A stretch of DNA of 64,000 bases from Euphorbia lathyris (Eukaryota > Streptophyta > Magnoliopsida > Malpighiales > Euphorbiaceae): contig NC_088912.1 of the NCBI RefSeq assembly GCF_963576675.1, forward strand, positions 99,353,895-99,417,894, written 5' to 3'. Shown here piece by piece: positions 43,649 to 56,900 of the stretch. Position 1 is the first letter of the stretch. Each line of letters opens with the position of its first letter. The translations under genes were made by a program, and so were the position numbers. The notes under the pieces were generated by a model, which searched no databases, was not told the origin of the DNA, and was given only the letters and a program-made list of their open reading frames with translations.

Positions 43649-44996
43649 TGATAGGGCTGAAATTTACCTATTTTTGTATGCATTTTTACGTTCATATTCA
43701 TGCATTTAGTTTACTTTATTAAATATTTTGGAAAGATTTTACTTGTTTGTTTATGATTTGAGCGGAAACAGGTTAAATACGGATGACAATTCACATTTAA
43801 AGAATATCGGCATAAAACAAGCAAAAGACAAGCAAATAAGGAGCAAAAGAAGATAATACAAGAAAAGTACTTATCGCGATTGTGACAAACACTTTTCCTG
43901 CACAAATTTGGTTCTTCATGTCACGAATGTGACACTTCTGTCTCGTTCGTGATAGACATTTCTTAAACAGAAAGATACGATTTTTCATGTCTGATGCACA
44001 TCCTTTCGCCTGAATCAACGTTTCTCTTTTCCATTACCCACATCTGTTCATCACACCTCTATATAGGGATGTCTTCCAAGGGACACAACTCTTACTCATC
44101 TATATAAAGAATATTCCGCCATCATTTCCACTATGGTTCAAATGGTTCACAAGTTCGAATCATCATATAGAGATACATAGATATTTCAGAATCAGGAGAT
44201 ACAACAATGAGTTTGAGATGATGTTGAAGTGTCTTACTTAGAGATTTTCTCCATGCACCGAAAAAAGTGAGGTCGAGAGATAAGCTTTCTCGAGATGCAA
44301 AGAAGAAGATACAAAAGAGAAGACGACCCCGAGGTTTGACAAATCTTACAAGGATAAGTAAAAGGATTGACAACCCCTATACTGTTCTTTGTTACAGTAT
44401 TTTTCATCTTTAACATTATCAATACATTTATATCAGACACCAATCAATCAAATGCAAATTATTCTATGTTCGATGTTTTATTCTTTATTGCTTTATGTCT
44501 ATTCTAGGGAAATTCATATAAGCAAAACATAGGAATAGTTATCAGTTCATAAATCTAGAAGAGATTCAGTTTATGAAAAGATACTCATACTGTAAAACTA
44601 AACTTGTTTTCTTAGTTTAAAAATCCTAGTTCACTACGATAGGTCGATGAGTTAGTATTATTAATCTAATTAAACCTAAGTTTCTTAATCCTAGATCGAG
44701 AGATTGGACTAAGAGTAATTCTCCAGTATGACTGCAGAAGATTGACAGTATTGATAATTGTTCACTCTGTTTAATTACTATCAACTTGTATCCGGACTAT
44801 GCATGGAAATAAATCATAGGATTAGTTTAGATTAGATCGTATAAGTTAGATTAAATCAATCACCAAGTTAATGATCTTCTATAAACCTTGAGAAAACGAA
44901 TAAAGAAATAATATAAGTTTAAGTATCAATTGCGTTCTCCATGGGATCGATATCTTTTACTACTACAAACGAAGCACTTGCAGAATTCACCTAACA
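43649..44996. mobile_element. solo LTR of 1348 bp inserted in a copia element
   Basis: Starts TGATAGGGCTGAAATTTACC and ends TTCACCTAACA. Exact 5-bp GACAG flanks both sides. A TATA-like 'ctatataaagaat' lies near 44100. No gag, pol or primer site is inside, so this is a solo LTR left by recombination. The terminal region around 'ccatgggatcgatatctttt' and 'ctactac' is reminiscent of large gypsy LTRs. Minus-strand relatives seem to lie at 47700 and 49085. Confidence 0.78.
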
Positions 44997-45001
44997 GACA
45001 G

Positions 45002-47480
45002 CTGAATGGTGAATCCATTAGGATTTGATAATGCTGCCAAGAAAAGGTCCAACATATGTTGATATAGTGTGAATGAATGGTGAAGATTTTGAGTTAAGTG
45101 AATCTGGATAATAAAGTCGCATCAATCACAATCGCAATAAGGATCATCAGAATGGATCAAGATCTTCAGGTGTTGGAGGTATAATACTCAACATCATGAT
45201 AATAATAATTATGGTATTCTACTTGTAAGTATAGTCTTGAATGATAAAACCTATATTCCATGGTGAAGATTTATACTAAAAGCGTTGAGTGCTAAACATA
45301 AAACAAAATTCATTTTAAAGGATGAACAACTGGAAATTGTTAATTCTAAGGAATATATAAAATGGAAAGAGTGTGATGACCTAGTGTTTTCTTGGATCAT
45401 TAATGCATCGGGTAAAGAATTAGCATATGTCTTATTATTTGCATCCCCATCCATGGATTTATGGAAAGAATTGAAGCAACGTTATGGAGAAAGTAATGGT
45501 CCCGTAATTTTTCAATTAAGGAGAGAGCTTTGTAGTTTGACATAAGAAAATTTAACACTTGTTGAATTTTTTTAATAAGATCAAGAGCAAATGAGATGAA
45601 TATGTTGTTATGAAACCAGCAAGTACTTGTCAATGTGGCAAATCGAGGAAATTGGCTCAAAATCAAATTCGGGAAGAACAATTGATGCAATTGCTATCGG
45701 GATTGAATCTTGATTTTGATTAAAAATCTTATGGATCCGTTGACATATGTGAACAAAGCATACACAATGCTCATAAGGATAGAGAAGCAACAAAGTCAGG
45801 AAGTGAGATTTATACTGATTTTGTAAATATCACTACGGGTCCTTCGAAGAACCAATATAGGAAATATGGTCGAAATGTGGGTTTTAACGTATTACAAAGT
45901 AGTTGAGAATTTTGGTAATCATGGCGGAGGTAATACAAGGAATAATGGTTATAGTAATAACATAAGAAATTTTAGTGGTGGAAACAGGTCCAATGATAAG
46001 TTTTGCAACTATTATAGAAAATGAGGACATGTGAAGACTTGTTGTTTCAAATTAAATGGTTATCCTGATTGGTTTAAGTGTTAGAAGGACCACAAGAACA
46101 AAGTATCAAGCACATATGACTATAGATAAACAACATTCACCTTTGGAGGACTCTAAATTAGAAGATTTTGAAGATGCCGGTCATTAGGAATCAATGCAGC
46201 TTTTGGTTCAGAAATAAGTTAAAAAGAAATGAAATGGAAGATGGTACATGGGAATAATGAATATTCGGCCTTTATTGGTGTTTCTGCATATAAGATATTG
46301 GTCTAATTTTTCTATTCACAATGCATGGGTGATATATTCTGGAGCAACAATATGACATACGCGGTAGACAATATGTAGAGTGTAGCTAACTTAGTTGCAC
46401 CTAGGAAAGTATTTTTGCCTACTAGAGAAGTATTGACAATCACTTGCAAGGAAGATATTTTGTTTAACTATCGTTTTAAATTGATGAATGTGTTACATGT
46501 ACCTATTTTTCAATATAATTTACTTTCATTTAGTAAATTGCGCAAGGATCAAGACATAACAATTTTTTTCTGTTGAATATTGAGTTTTGAAGGACTAGAG
46601 TTCCGAGGGATCTATTGCAGTGGGACGGATGCAATATGGCTTATATTACTTGATTGGGTCATCTTTTTATAATCATATAATAAGGAATTACACTAGTTAA
46701 TTTTCTAGTTTTTCTTTATAGTAGTCATGTAGAACTCTAGCTAAGAGATTGTGGAATTTATCTAGTGAAAGAATGAAGAATTTATATAGTTTCAGTTAGA
46801 AGGTTTTTATAGTACTAATGTAGAACTCTAGCTAAGAGGTATATATTGACTGTGGTAGATGACTTTTCACGAAGAATATGGATAGTTTTATTTAAAACTA
46901 AAGAAAAAGTACCAATTCTCATCGAATGTTTTCTCAAATTAGTACAGAATCAATTATGTACAAGTGTTAAAAGTATAATAATTGATAATAGTAATGAATA
47001 TATTGGAAATAAAAATCGTGTTATTTTAATAAATTTGGTGTCTTGCACTAAAAATATTGTGCATATGCTCCTCAAAAGAATGGAAAACAATGAGGCATAA
47101 TGACAACAGTATGGATGAACACTGTTAAAACAGGGAAATTTATTAGTTAAGTTTTGGGGAGAGGCCATATTACATGCCACAACCCTTATCAATATGTATC
47201 CAACCAAAGTTTTGCAATGGAGGGACACCTTATGAGGTGTTATATAGGCATAAACCATATTATACAACCATATTATACAAGCTTGGAGGTGTTTAGGTGT
47301 ACTGCTTATGCACTCAACATAGATCCACTCAAATGGATGTTTGAGGATAGATCTGCTAAGTGTGTATAAGTGGTTCACAATGGTAGAAAGGATGAAAGTT
47401 ATACAACTTAAGTGAACAAAAATTATTTGTATCAAGAAATGTGAATTTTGATGAAAGTTTTTTCCCTTATATTACTTATA
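45002..47480 (+). pseudogene. decayed Ty1/copia gag-integrase region
   Basis: After the solo LTR the copia interior continues. 45285-45545 is copia Gag ('YIKWKECDDLVFSWIINA', '...LWKELKQRYGESNGPVIFQL'). About 46005-46080 keeps a zinc-knuckle remnant ('GHVKTCCFKLNGYPDWFK'). About 46846-46990 is integrase core ('LTVVDDFSRRIWIVLF', '...IDNSNEY') and 47270-47370 is the downstream integrase segment ('LEVFRCTAYA'). Stops and frameshifts occur throughout, and the reverse transcriptase and RNase H are not seen before the LTR-like sequence at 47.7 kb, so it is truncated as well as dead. Confidence 0.85.
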
Positions 47481-47694
47481 TTATTCATAAATTTGTTGTT
47501 TCTTCTATAATTCTGTTGAGCCTGTAGATATCACACAAACATGCTATTTTCCTGTGCAATGTAACAAGTTTGAATTTATGTCAGATTATGGCGATTATAT
47601 AGGCCCAAAAGATGTCAGAGAAAATGCAGAGCAATCACTACAACACATTACAAATTCAATCCTTGAAGTGCAGAATCCTACTTTAGGGAGTCTG

Positions 47695-48172
47695 ATGCGC
47701 CTCGAGTTGACGCTTAAAGACTCATTAAGGAGATAAGTGTACCCGTTGTTATCAAGTAATAATTTGAAAAAGTCCAGGTATTGAATCCACATGATTTATA
47801 CCGCAAGTACCAAACTACTAGGTTTCAAAAGTTATTTGGACGGTGGAAAAGTAGATTGAGGGTTTTGTTCTAAGTTATTATACTCCTAGGTTGATCCAAA
47901 GCTAAGTATAAACCCCTAGAAAGATATGAAATGATGCGATAATATGAAATTCAATAGGATGGATTAGATTTGAATAGGAGAAAATGATCAGTCCAATCTA
48001 TTATTATTACTACTACTACTATGTTTACATGTTTGAGTTGGGTTTAAAATTTGATTTTCAAGCTTAAGCCCCTATCTACCTCGAATCTAGTTAAATTGAT
48101 TTCAATCTGGATTTGGTGTACTATGTATTTCCAGGTGCAAGCCCGTAGATCCATTATGATTAGACTTGTGAA
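47695..48172 (-). repeat. LTR-like fragment, minus strand
   Basis: 'aagtgtacccgttgttatcaagtaataa' (47735-47762) matches 'aagtgtaccccatcgtgatcaagtaataa' at 49108-49137. On the minus strand this is the usual 3' end of a class of large plant LTRs. Ends were not fixed. Confidence 0.45.
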
Positions 48173-48220
48173 CAGTGGCAGAACCAGGATTCCAGTTGAC
48201 CCAGGGCTCAATATTTAATA
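48173..48220 (+). repeat. hAT-type left terminus without partner
   Basis: CAGTGGCAGAACCAGGATTCC closely resembles the left end of the hAT element at 16605. No inverse end was found downstream, so it is a truncated or diverged copy. Confidence 0.45.
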
Positions 48221-49080
48221 ACACCATTTTCAAACCGTCCTAAAAGCTCATAATCATAATGTTGAAGAATTAAACATTAATCACTAAAAAATAGGTCAAA
48301 CTGAACTAGACTCAACAAAAATGGATTAAAAAAAGAAGGATAAACTCACGGCGAACTAGTGTTTTTGTTTAATTATCTCATAATAAAGTAGGTGTAGAAA
48401 GGAGAAATTGGAATTAATATAAGGAAAGGCAAGAAAAGAGATAAACCAAATATTAATAGGATCAACCAACATGAAAAGGGCCAATATATCTGGTTCTAAG
48501 AGGGGTCGCGACTTCATCGGCAACAGTCAAGCAAGATGAAACCCATCCACTTCCATTACAGAGTGTGGTCGGAGGAGAAGCCACAACGGTGTAGAAAACG
48601 AGCAGCAAAAGGATTTCAATTGAAATTTAGGGAAACAATACATAATTTTTGTGCTTTTTATTCCAATTCCTTGATAAAAAGTTTCGCTTATTAAGTGAAA
48701 CGAGTGAAATGACGTCGTTTTTTTTATTAAGGAATTGGAAAAAAAAAAGACAGAACTTATCTTCTTCAACGCAATATCAACAGAATAGAAGAGATTCTGC
48801 AACTGCTTGTGAACATTTTTGCTATATAGGTAGGCTCGACGGTAAGAAAATGACTTTTGTGAGACATTTGAATTTGATTTTACTTATCATCCTTAACATG
48901 ATATCATAATCTTTGAAATCAAATGGTCGATTATTTGAATCCTGTCAATAACCCTATTAATTTGTTAAGGGATTGAATACATAATAAAACGAGCTTATGT
49001 TATTTATACGAATTAAACCCCCTATTTGGTCCACGTGATATCTAAAATTTAACCATTTGGGCCTTGTGGTATGATGGACG
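48221..49080. other. no gene seen
   Basis: Mixed AT-rich DNA. 'ttattccaattccttgataaaa' and 'tttttattaaggaattggaaa' (48659-48741) form a small inverted pair. No coding recognised. Confidence 0.4.
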
Positions 49081-49084
49081 AAAT

Positions 49085-50262
49085 GTGTATCGTGAAAAAC
49101 TAAGGGCAAGTGTACCCCATCGTGATCAAGTAATAAATAGTAAGTAGAGTATCGTTCCCACGAGAATTGTGTTTATAGCTATTGATTTTTGTGAATTTCT
49201 ATTATCTAAGCAATTGAGAATTTGATTTGGTTTGTTAGTAAAACAAAGTAAAAGAAATAAAAAACAATAAATTTTAATGAGTTAACTTCTTATGAAAAAA
49301 AACACTATAGCTAGGCTTCCTTTATCCTCATTAATAACTTCACTAATAATTATATCCAAGTTCGTTTAACAAACTTTTTTTTTTTTTAGAGAATTCGTTT
49401 AACAAACTTTAGAGACAATGATTTTCTCCTAAGGAAATCAATCCAGCTTTGGTCCATTCAAGATTAACCATATTTCACTTGAGTCTGAAATATGTATTTC
49501 TGTTAATTATTTTTGTATCGGTCAACTAAAAGAACAAACTAAGACTAGATAAATATTGATCACTTATTTAACTCGAAAATTAAGCTTCATAGTCCCATCC
49601 TCTATTTTATGCTATTGAACTTGGATTTTGATTATCGCTTAATTATTTACTTGTGATCTCTCATAATAAAATAAATGGATTGTCTTCTGGTTCCTTTCGC
49701 TATCCTTCCAATAAATCATTAAGATTTGTTTTCAATAAAATCTTATGTATTTACAGGTCCATCGTTCCCATCACTTCTCTATTAATGGTTAGGAAGCTCC
49801 GCCATAGCTCTAGTTATGGAGGAGTTAGTTCATGGTAGATGGAAGGAAAACAATAAAGTTAATAGAAAACAAACTAGAAAACATAATTAATTTGTTAATC
49901 TAAAGAGAAGAAAAGATGAGTAGAGAATAAACTTTGAATAAAAATTAGACTCGGTTACAAAGGTAGAAAGGAAATGAACGAAAAGAAAACTATAAAAAGT
50001 CTAAAAGAGAGAGTTAAGAGAGCGTTATGAAGCTTGTTCCACGTCTGTTCCAGATTTGCTTTCATACTTCCTAATGTAGGTATTTATAATTACACATGCC
50101 TTCATGCATTCCTTGCAACTTCCAACTTTAATGTCATTAAAGAGAAAATTAATGGAGGGTTGAATTCTTTGTTCTAACTTTTTTAACTTTAATGTAATTA
50201 AAGAGAAAATTAATGGAGAGTTGAATTCTTCTTTGCAACTTCTTAACTTTAGTTTAATCTTA
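49085..50262 (-). repeat. LTR-like element, minus strand, with internal tandem repeat
   Basis: Begins TGTATCGTGAAAAAC and carries the 'gtaccccatcgtgatcaagta' end motif. On the minus strand a TATA-like 'aattataaatacc' lies near 50083-50095. A 60-bp unit starting 'aactttaatgt(c/a)attaaaga' is repeated at 50124 and 50184, with a partial third at 50244. No coding. Confidence 0.5.
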
Positions 50263-50267
50263 TTTAT

Positions 50268-50614
50268 ACTTGGGATAAAATATCAAAATAGATCTATGAG
50301 TGTTGGGGAAGTATCAATTTAGCCTCCATATACAAAATAACACCAATATAAGCTTACCGTTTAAAAATGATACTAATTTAGGTGTCAATAATAGAACGTG
50401 ACACGTCATTTATATTACTCCAGTAAGTTCTGATTTCTCTCTCTACGTACAATTGATAGAATTTAACGGAGTAATATAAATGACGTTTCACGTTCCGTTA
50501 TCAAAGCCTAAATTGATACTTTTTCTAAACGTTAAGTCCATATTGATACTATTTTGTACGTGAAGCTTAATTCGATACTTTCCCAAAAACCATAGGTTAT
50601 ACCTTATCCCAAGT
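50268..50614. mobile_element. MITE, about 347 bp, with arms of about 150 bp
   Basis: Left end 'acttgggataa' and right end 'ttatcccaagt' are perfect inverses. Inner blocks ('catttatattactcc' with 'ggagtaatataaatg') pair across a small centre, so almost the whole element is a palindrome. No clean target duplication was seen. It lies about 320 bp before the NPF start codon. Confidence 0.8.
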
Positions 50615-50728
50615 TATTCTTTTCCATACTTTCATCTTAAAAGTTGATAAAATTACCCAAATTTAAGTAAAAATAAATTGTGATGATGTGTGAGTTGGAA
50701 ATTTGCATGTAATGTGAGACTAATAGTT

Positions 50729-50757
50729 TAATAATAATAATAATAATAATAATAATA
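50729..50757. repeat. (TAA)n microsatellite
   Basis: About nine TAA/AAT units in the NPF promoter region. Confidence 0.9.
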
Positions 50758-50863
50758 TTTTCAAAAAATTAATAAAATAAAAAAAATAAAAAAGCATTCA
50801 AAGAATTTGGTCCACAAGCAATAAGAGGAAATCTTTTTGGCTTCCATTAAATTTCCATATGTA

Positions 50864-50872
50864 TATATAAAA
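50864..50872 (+). promoter_or_regulatory. TATA box of the NPF gene
   Basis: TATATAAAA lies 65-73 bp before the ATG at 50937. A CATCAC context around 50898, about 30 bp downstream, is a likely transcription start. The leader would be about 40 nt. Confidence 0.65.
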
Positions 50873-50936
50873 GGGTGTAGAGGTCCCCTCTTTAGTCATC
50901 ACTACACACAACAAAAAACTTCACCTTCTTCTTTCA

Positions 50937-53900
50937 ATGGATAGCTCAGTTTCTCCAATCATCAATGACCAAAATCCCAGAAATACCCTTTCTTCTTCTT
51001 CACCTAAACCCTCTAAAGGTGGCTGGAATTCTGCCATTTTTGTCATTTGTAAGTAAACTCACTTCATCTTCATCTTCATCTTTCTTCATTTATGGCTTCT
51101 CGGACAACAGATTTAGCCTCCACGTATAAAACAGTACAATATTCCAATTCAAATCTCATTATCAGAAAATGAGTTTTTACTGTTATGAGAAAATGTGCAA
51201 TTTTAAGCTTACGAGTGCTGAAGATGAAATTTCAAATGAAAAAAAAAACGCATTTTTCATTAATGTATCGCCTTTAACTATTTCTTCATCTTTCTTCTTC
51301 ATTTGTAGATTTTAGGAGAGCAGATTTAACCTCTACGTATAAAACAGAACAATACAGTTTAAATCTTATTATCGAAAAAAGAGTTTTTTCATTGAGAGAA
51401 AATGTGCAGTTTCCAACTTTATAAGGTTGGAAGATGGTTGAACCTGAAATTGCATACGAAAAAACTCATTTTCCGTTAATGAGGCATTAAAACTGCATAC
51501 CAAAAATGGTCGGATAATAAAGATTGTATTGTTTTGTACCGTAGAGATTAAATTTATGATTTATACATTTTTTTTAACAGTTTCTTGATTTTTTTTAGTT
51601 GTGGAGATGGCACAGAGATTTGCCTACTATGGTGTGGCCGGAAATCTGATAACATATCTGACAAATGATCTCCACCAGCCAATCGCCACCGCGGCCAAGA
51701 ACGTCAACACCTGGATTGGCGTCTCCGCCCTCTTCCCCATCTTGGGAGCACTTCTCGCCGATTCCTTCCTCGGCCGTTTTAAGACCATTCTTCTCTCTTC
51801 TGTCATATATTTGCTAGTAATTTACAACACTTCAAACTTTCTTTTATATATATATATATATAGTTGTTTAAATTAGAGTTTGAGTTCGATTTTTAGCCGA
51901 GACAATCACGGAGAAGTTATAAGGAATTTTAATGTTGAAATTGAAGTAGTGGTGGAGCCCGGACGACCTCCTCCATTAAAGAAATTTCTAAAATAATATC
52001 AGAATAAATTGATTCAGGATCATTCAGATTAGTAATGATGCTGACGTGACATTATTTGAACGGTTTTGAAGAAAAAGACTTTTTTTCTATAGGTATAGTT
52101 TTAAGTATGGTCATTTAAAAATGGAGTTAAAAAAAAGATGGTTTCAGGAATTTTTTTATAATGGGACGGGATATTGATCCCGTCCACTCAGATGATGTCA
52201 CGTTAGTCCAACGGTTGATATGACACCATTTGAATGGAGAGACTAATATTAGTCCCGATCCATAGTAGAACTTCATCTGGTTGGAAAATCTGTAACCGAA
52301 TAAAATGCAACACCCTCAAACTCTCTTTCCAAATAAAAACCACCTGAAAGTACTTCATCAGGTTGGAAAATCTGTGACCGAATAAAATGGACCCAAGCAA
52401 TAAATCAGGACGGATCCTGATATTTTAGGAGATTTACATGAAACAAGAGATAATGGATCCTTTAAAAAAATTGCATTTCTTAAAGAGCATTCAAAACGTG
52501 ATTTTTAAACTTCTTTTTACATATATACTATTGATTTTTCATTTTTACCAAAATTCATTTTTAAGGCTTTTTAAAAGTTTTTTTAATGTATAATATCGAT
52601 TTTTTAGGTAATTGGACTCCTTTCGAGTTTGGGCATTAAGCGATTGTACTTCTTGTCTAGACTCAAAGCGGATCCTAAAGTAGGCGGGAAAGAGTACTTC
52701 GGAACTGTCCATTTGTTCGCTTATAAATATAACTAAATAACGACTCATTAAGCCAATTAATCGGATTATTAATTAGAAAGTCAAATAACAAAATGAATAT
52801 TTTTTTTTTTTTTCGGAAAATGAAGTTGTGGTAATGATTTTAATATATGATTGATTCAATTTTTTCAATGTAACTGCAGGGAATGGTACTATTGATCTTG
52901 TCGGTGTCAGTAGTTCCGGCTAATCATCGGCAAGGAGTGTTCTTTCTGGCTCTTTATATACTAGCCGTCGGCGAAGGTGGACATAAACCGTGTGTGCAAA
53001 CATTCGCCGCCGATCAATTTGATGAACGGAAGCCGGAGGAAAAAGCTGCCAAAAGCTCGTTCTTTAACTGGTGGTATTTGGGTATTGTAGTCGGTGCCAC
53101 CACCGCCGTTTTGGTTGCCGTTTCCGTCCAGGTTTATATTATTTTTAATTAATTAAATATTTATTTTTTCATCATTTATGGAACTTATTATTTATTTTAT
53201 GTTACAATTAATTTACTTTCCTTAAATTAAGTTCGACTCTAATTAAGTAATTATACTTATTTTTAGTAATGTTTGAATGTACTTATATTTAATTTTTCTG
53301 TTTTCACCTCGATTTTCAAAAAAATAAAAATAAAAGAGACTCTCTAGAATCACGTTGATTATGATACGGGTCGTAACTTCAAATGACATGTGGCACCATA
53401 TCACAGAGAGGAACATGGTTAACGTCGCTAGATCAAAACAATGTTAACATATAACATGGCTAACGTCATTAAATCAGAGAGAAGAACGAGATTCATATGT
53501 ACATCTAGTCATTGATGCAGAGTGATTATCTACATTTATATATATTATTATTAAATCAAATTATACTATTATTTAAAATATATCTCTACTCTGATACGTT
53601 TTTCTTAATTACGTACAGAAATATTTATATTTTTTTATTTACCTAAAAATATATTTACCACTAATATTATTAAAGTGTTTGAATATTTACCAATTAGGGT
53701 TGATTCGAGTGATTAAATGTCTCAAGTCACTTAAATTAAAATTTGAGTCATAATATATAGTAAATTTTAATCGGGAGAGGATTTAGCTAAATCATATGTG
53801 ACCAATCTCGAACATAGAATAATCAATTAAATTATTAAAAAATATTGGAGTATTTATATAATTAAAAGTTTATTTAGTTCAATTGTTACTGCTAATATAT

Positions 53901-56900
53901 TGTTGTTGGTAGCAAATATATACTAAAGTAAAACATTCAATATTTCTTTTTAAATTCAATTTTAGAAGAAATCTTAGAGAGGATTGAGTCCGCTATAAGC
54001 CTCCGAAGATTACGAGAGAGGAACGAGGTTTATGTCACCACATCAGATAGAGAAACAAGATTAATGTGGAATTAGATTAACATTATCACATCAGAAAAAG
54101 TAATGAAGTTTATGTCACCACATCAGAGAAAGAGAAACAAGATTAATGTGAATGAGATTAACGTCATTACAGTAGAGAGAAAAACGAGGTTACACGTAAG
54201 CGATTATTGTTGAGTTGTCAGTATTCTGTTTTCTTTTTTATTAATATTATATTAAATTATATTATATTACAATCTGACGTGTATTGCACATAAATATATT
54301 TATATATTTATTTATAAAATACAAAATCAATGAGATTTATATATTTATTAATAATTTAATAATTTTGTATGGATTAGGATAACGTTGGATGGACAGCCGG
54401 ATTTGGGATGCTGGCCGGAGCATTAGTGGTGGCGCTGATAATATTCTTGATCGGAGTTAAGCGGTACCGGATAGAAGCACCGGTGGGGAGCCCGTATACA
54501 GGAGTGGGGCAAGTGTTTGTTGCGGCGGTGAGGAAGCGGCGCGTGAGTGAGACGCGGGAAGGATGGGGTATTTGTTACGGAGATGAAAAAGACGGGGCTG
54601 ACCTTGAAGGTCAACCTAAGGTTCGGAGTTTGGCTCGTACTAACCAATTCAGGTATGGGTCAAACTTTTTTTCAATACAGTCAAAGTTGTTTCTTTAGCA
54701 ATCCGTTGAAGAGTCAATTCTTAAATTTAATATTTGGTCATATCATAATTCACAAGAAAGGTCTTTATTAATTAATTAATTTATTTCTATTTCTATTTTT
54801 ATTTTTATTGATAAGATGTTGAAATTACACCAAAAAAAATTTGATATGTTTAAATTTTATATATTGAAACAAAATTTAATAATTTAATATTTTCTTTTAA
54901 AAAATTAAAAATATTTTTAATGAGCTAAATATATAAAAAAAAATTATATGGCCAATAGTCTTATCCATAGAGATACAAACTATTTGCAAAACAGAATAAT
55001 CACGGTTACCGGCAGTGGATACCCTTGCAAATAAAAAAAAATAATGTTTTTCCATTCCAAATTCTATTATATCCATTGCTTTAGATTTTCAATGATCACA
55101 CTTATTATTCTTTTCCAATTTTACCCTTATATTTTATTATATAATTATTAATGTTATTAAAAACCTCAAATCCAATAAGTTAATTCTAATCATTTAATTT
55201 AATTGTAAATTAAGCTTGATGAATTTTTTAAAAAATTAATTAATGTTTCTTAAGTATTAATTACTATCGTTAGAGCCAGACATGACATCAAACTAGATTT
55301 ATAATTGCGTTATGTGTCATTTAGTTTAACCAAATAATTTGAATTGGTCGAACTGAATTACGTAATAAATAAATAATTAAATTATATATATATAGTTAAT
55401 TTAAAATTATAAACTACATGTTTCAGTCTGATTAAAATCATTTTCGTATTTAAACTATTAGAATTTCAAAAGCTTTTTATTATTTTAATAGAAGAAAATC
55501 AGTGAATTATGAAAGTAATGAGCGCTAAAATTCAAAAAAATCAAAAGTAATGATTTTCTTTTTACTTCTTTCTTATTTTTAATTGATTTTTTTTTTTGGA
55601 AAAAAATGAGGGTCATTCAAGGTTTCGGTTGGATTAATGATAAACAAATTTAACATGACTCAGATTGGAGACCTAACTGATTTCTGATCTAATCGGTCGG
55701 GTCGGATCTAACAACATTGATATTAGTATTTATTAGGATGTCAAGTCAGCAATTTCATTAAACAAATTATCGATTAATTTTGTGGAATCTAATTAAAATT
55801 GAAGAACCTTTTTTTTTACAAATTGAAAGTTTAGGGGATGATAAATCAATAAAATTTTATATTTTGGGTAAAATAACGTAGCTATATTAATTTACTTATA
55901 TACCAAAAATCTCTGAATGGCTAAAATTCAAAATTTGAAAAATAAAAATAAATGTAATTTATAATGACCATTGAAGTGATTTATTTTTAAAACCGTTGAA
56001 GTCATCTCAAAATTTCAAATAGAAGTCATTTCAGTTTTCAAAAGGGATAAATATGTGTGATATATATTTAAACTATGGTCGTGTCTCTCTTCTTCATCAT
56101 CCACAAAATCTAAATATAATATATAGTTTTAATTTAGTCAAAATCTATAATAATTATTTTGTTTGAATATAATAAATATTGGGTGGTTCATTATTAAATA
56201 GTGTCCCCATGTGTTCATCAATTTATTTTTTATATGGTACTAGCAATTTATTTATTTTTGACTAATTTTACTATAGACCTTAATATATTAATAACAAGGT
56301 ATTAACTACTATTAATCATTAATAAAATTTATCTTATAATTTTTTTCAAAATTTTAATTTGAAAAATCATAAACTCTTAACTCTAAAATTTTAAATTCTC
56401 AAATTAAATATTTTGGTATATTATATATCATGAGTTTATTAGTTTAATATAAGGATAATGCGGTGCACCAGACTTTTTTTTTTCTTTTTCTATTGTTAGT
56501 TTTAAGCGTATAAATAAAGAGTTCTTATATTAAGTACCCGATTTTCCATATCATTCGGAGGACCCTTAAATCACATTTGGACACATGGATTGTGACCCCC
56601 ACGTAATAATTAAAATAGTAGGGCCTCTTATAATATGTGTGGCTCCGTGTTATACGTGTCAAAATATGTATAGAAGGTCCTCCAATTGACATGGAGAACC
56701 AGATGCTTCTAATAATTTGCCATAAATTAGCGTAAATTCTTAAAATAAAAACCGGTGGTTACACTTTTTTCAATTGTATATCCATGGTTTTATTTTTGTC
56801 CAAACGGCAATTAAGATTTTTTTTTAACAAATGACTGATGGCTTTTATTTTGGTAAAAACAATGATCCTTATTATTGACATTTTTAAAATGATTTTTGAC

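Noticed and set aside
48173..48600. second complete hAT element
   Set aside because: Only the left terminus is visible; no inverse terminus and no 8-bp duplication were found.
50268..50614. 9-bp target duplication for the promoter MITE
   Set aside because: Several end placements were tried and none gave matching flanks.
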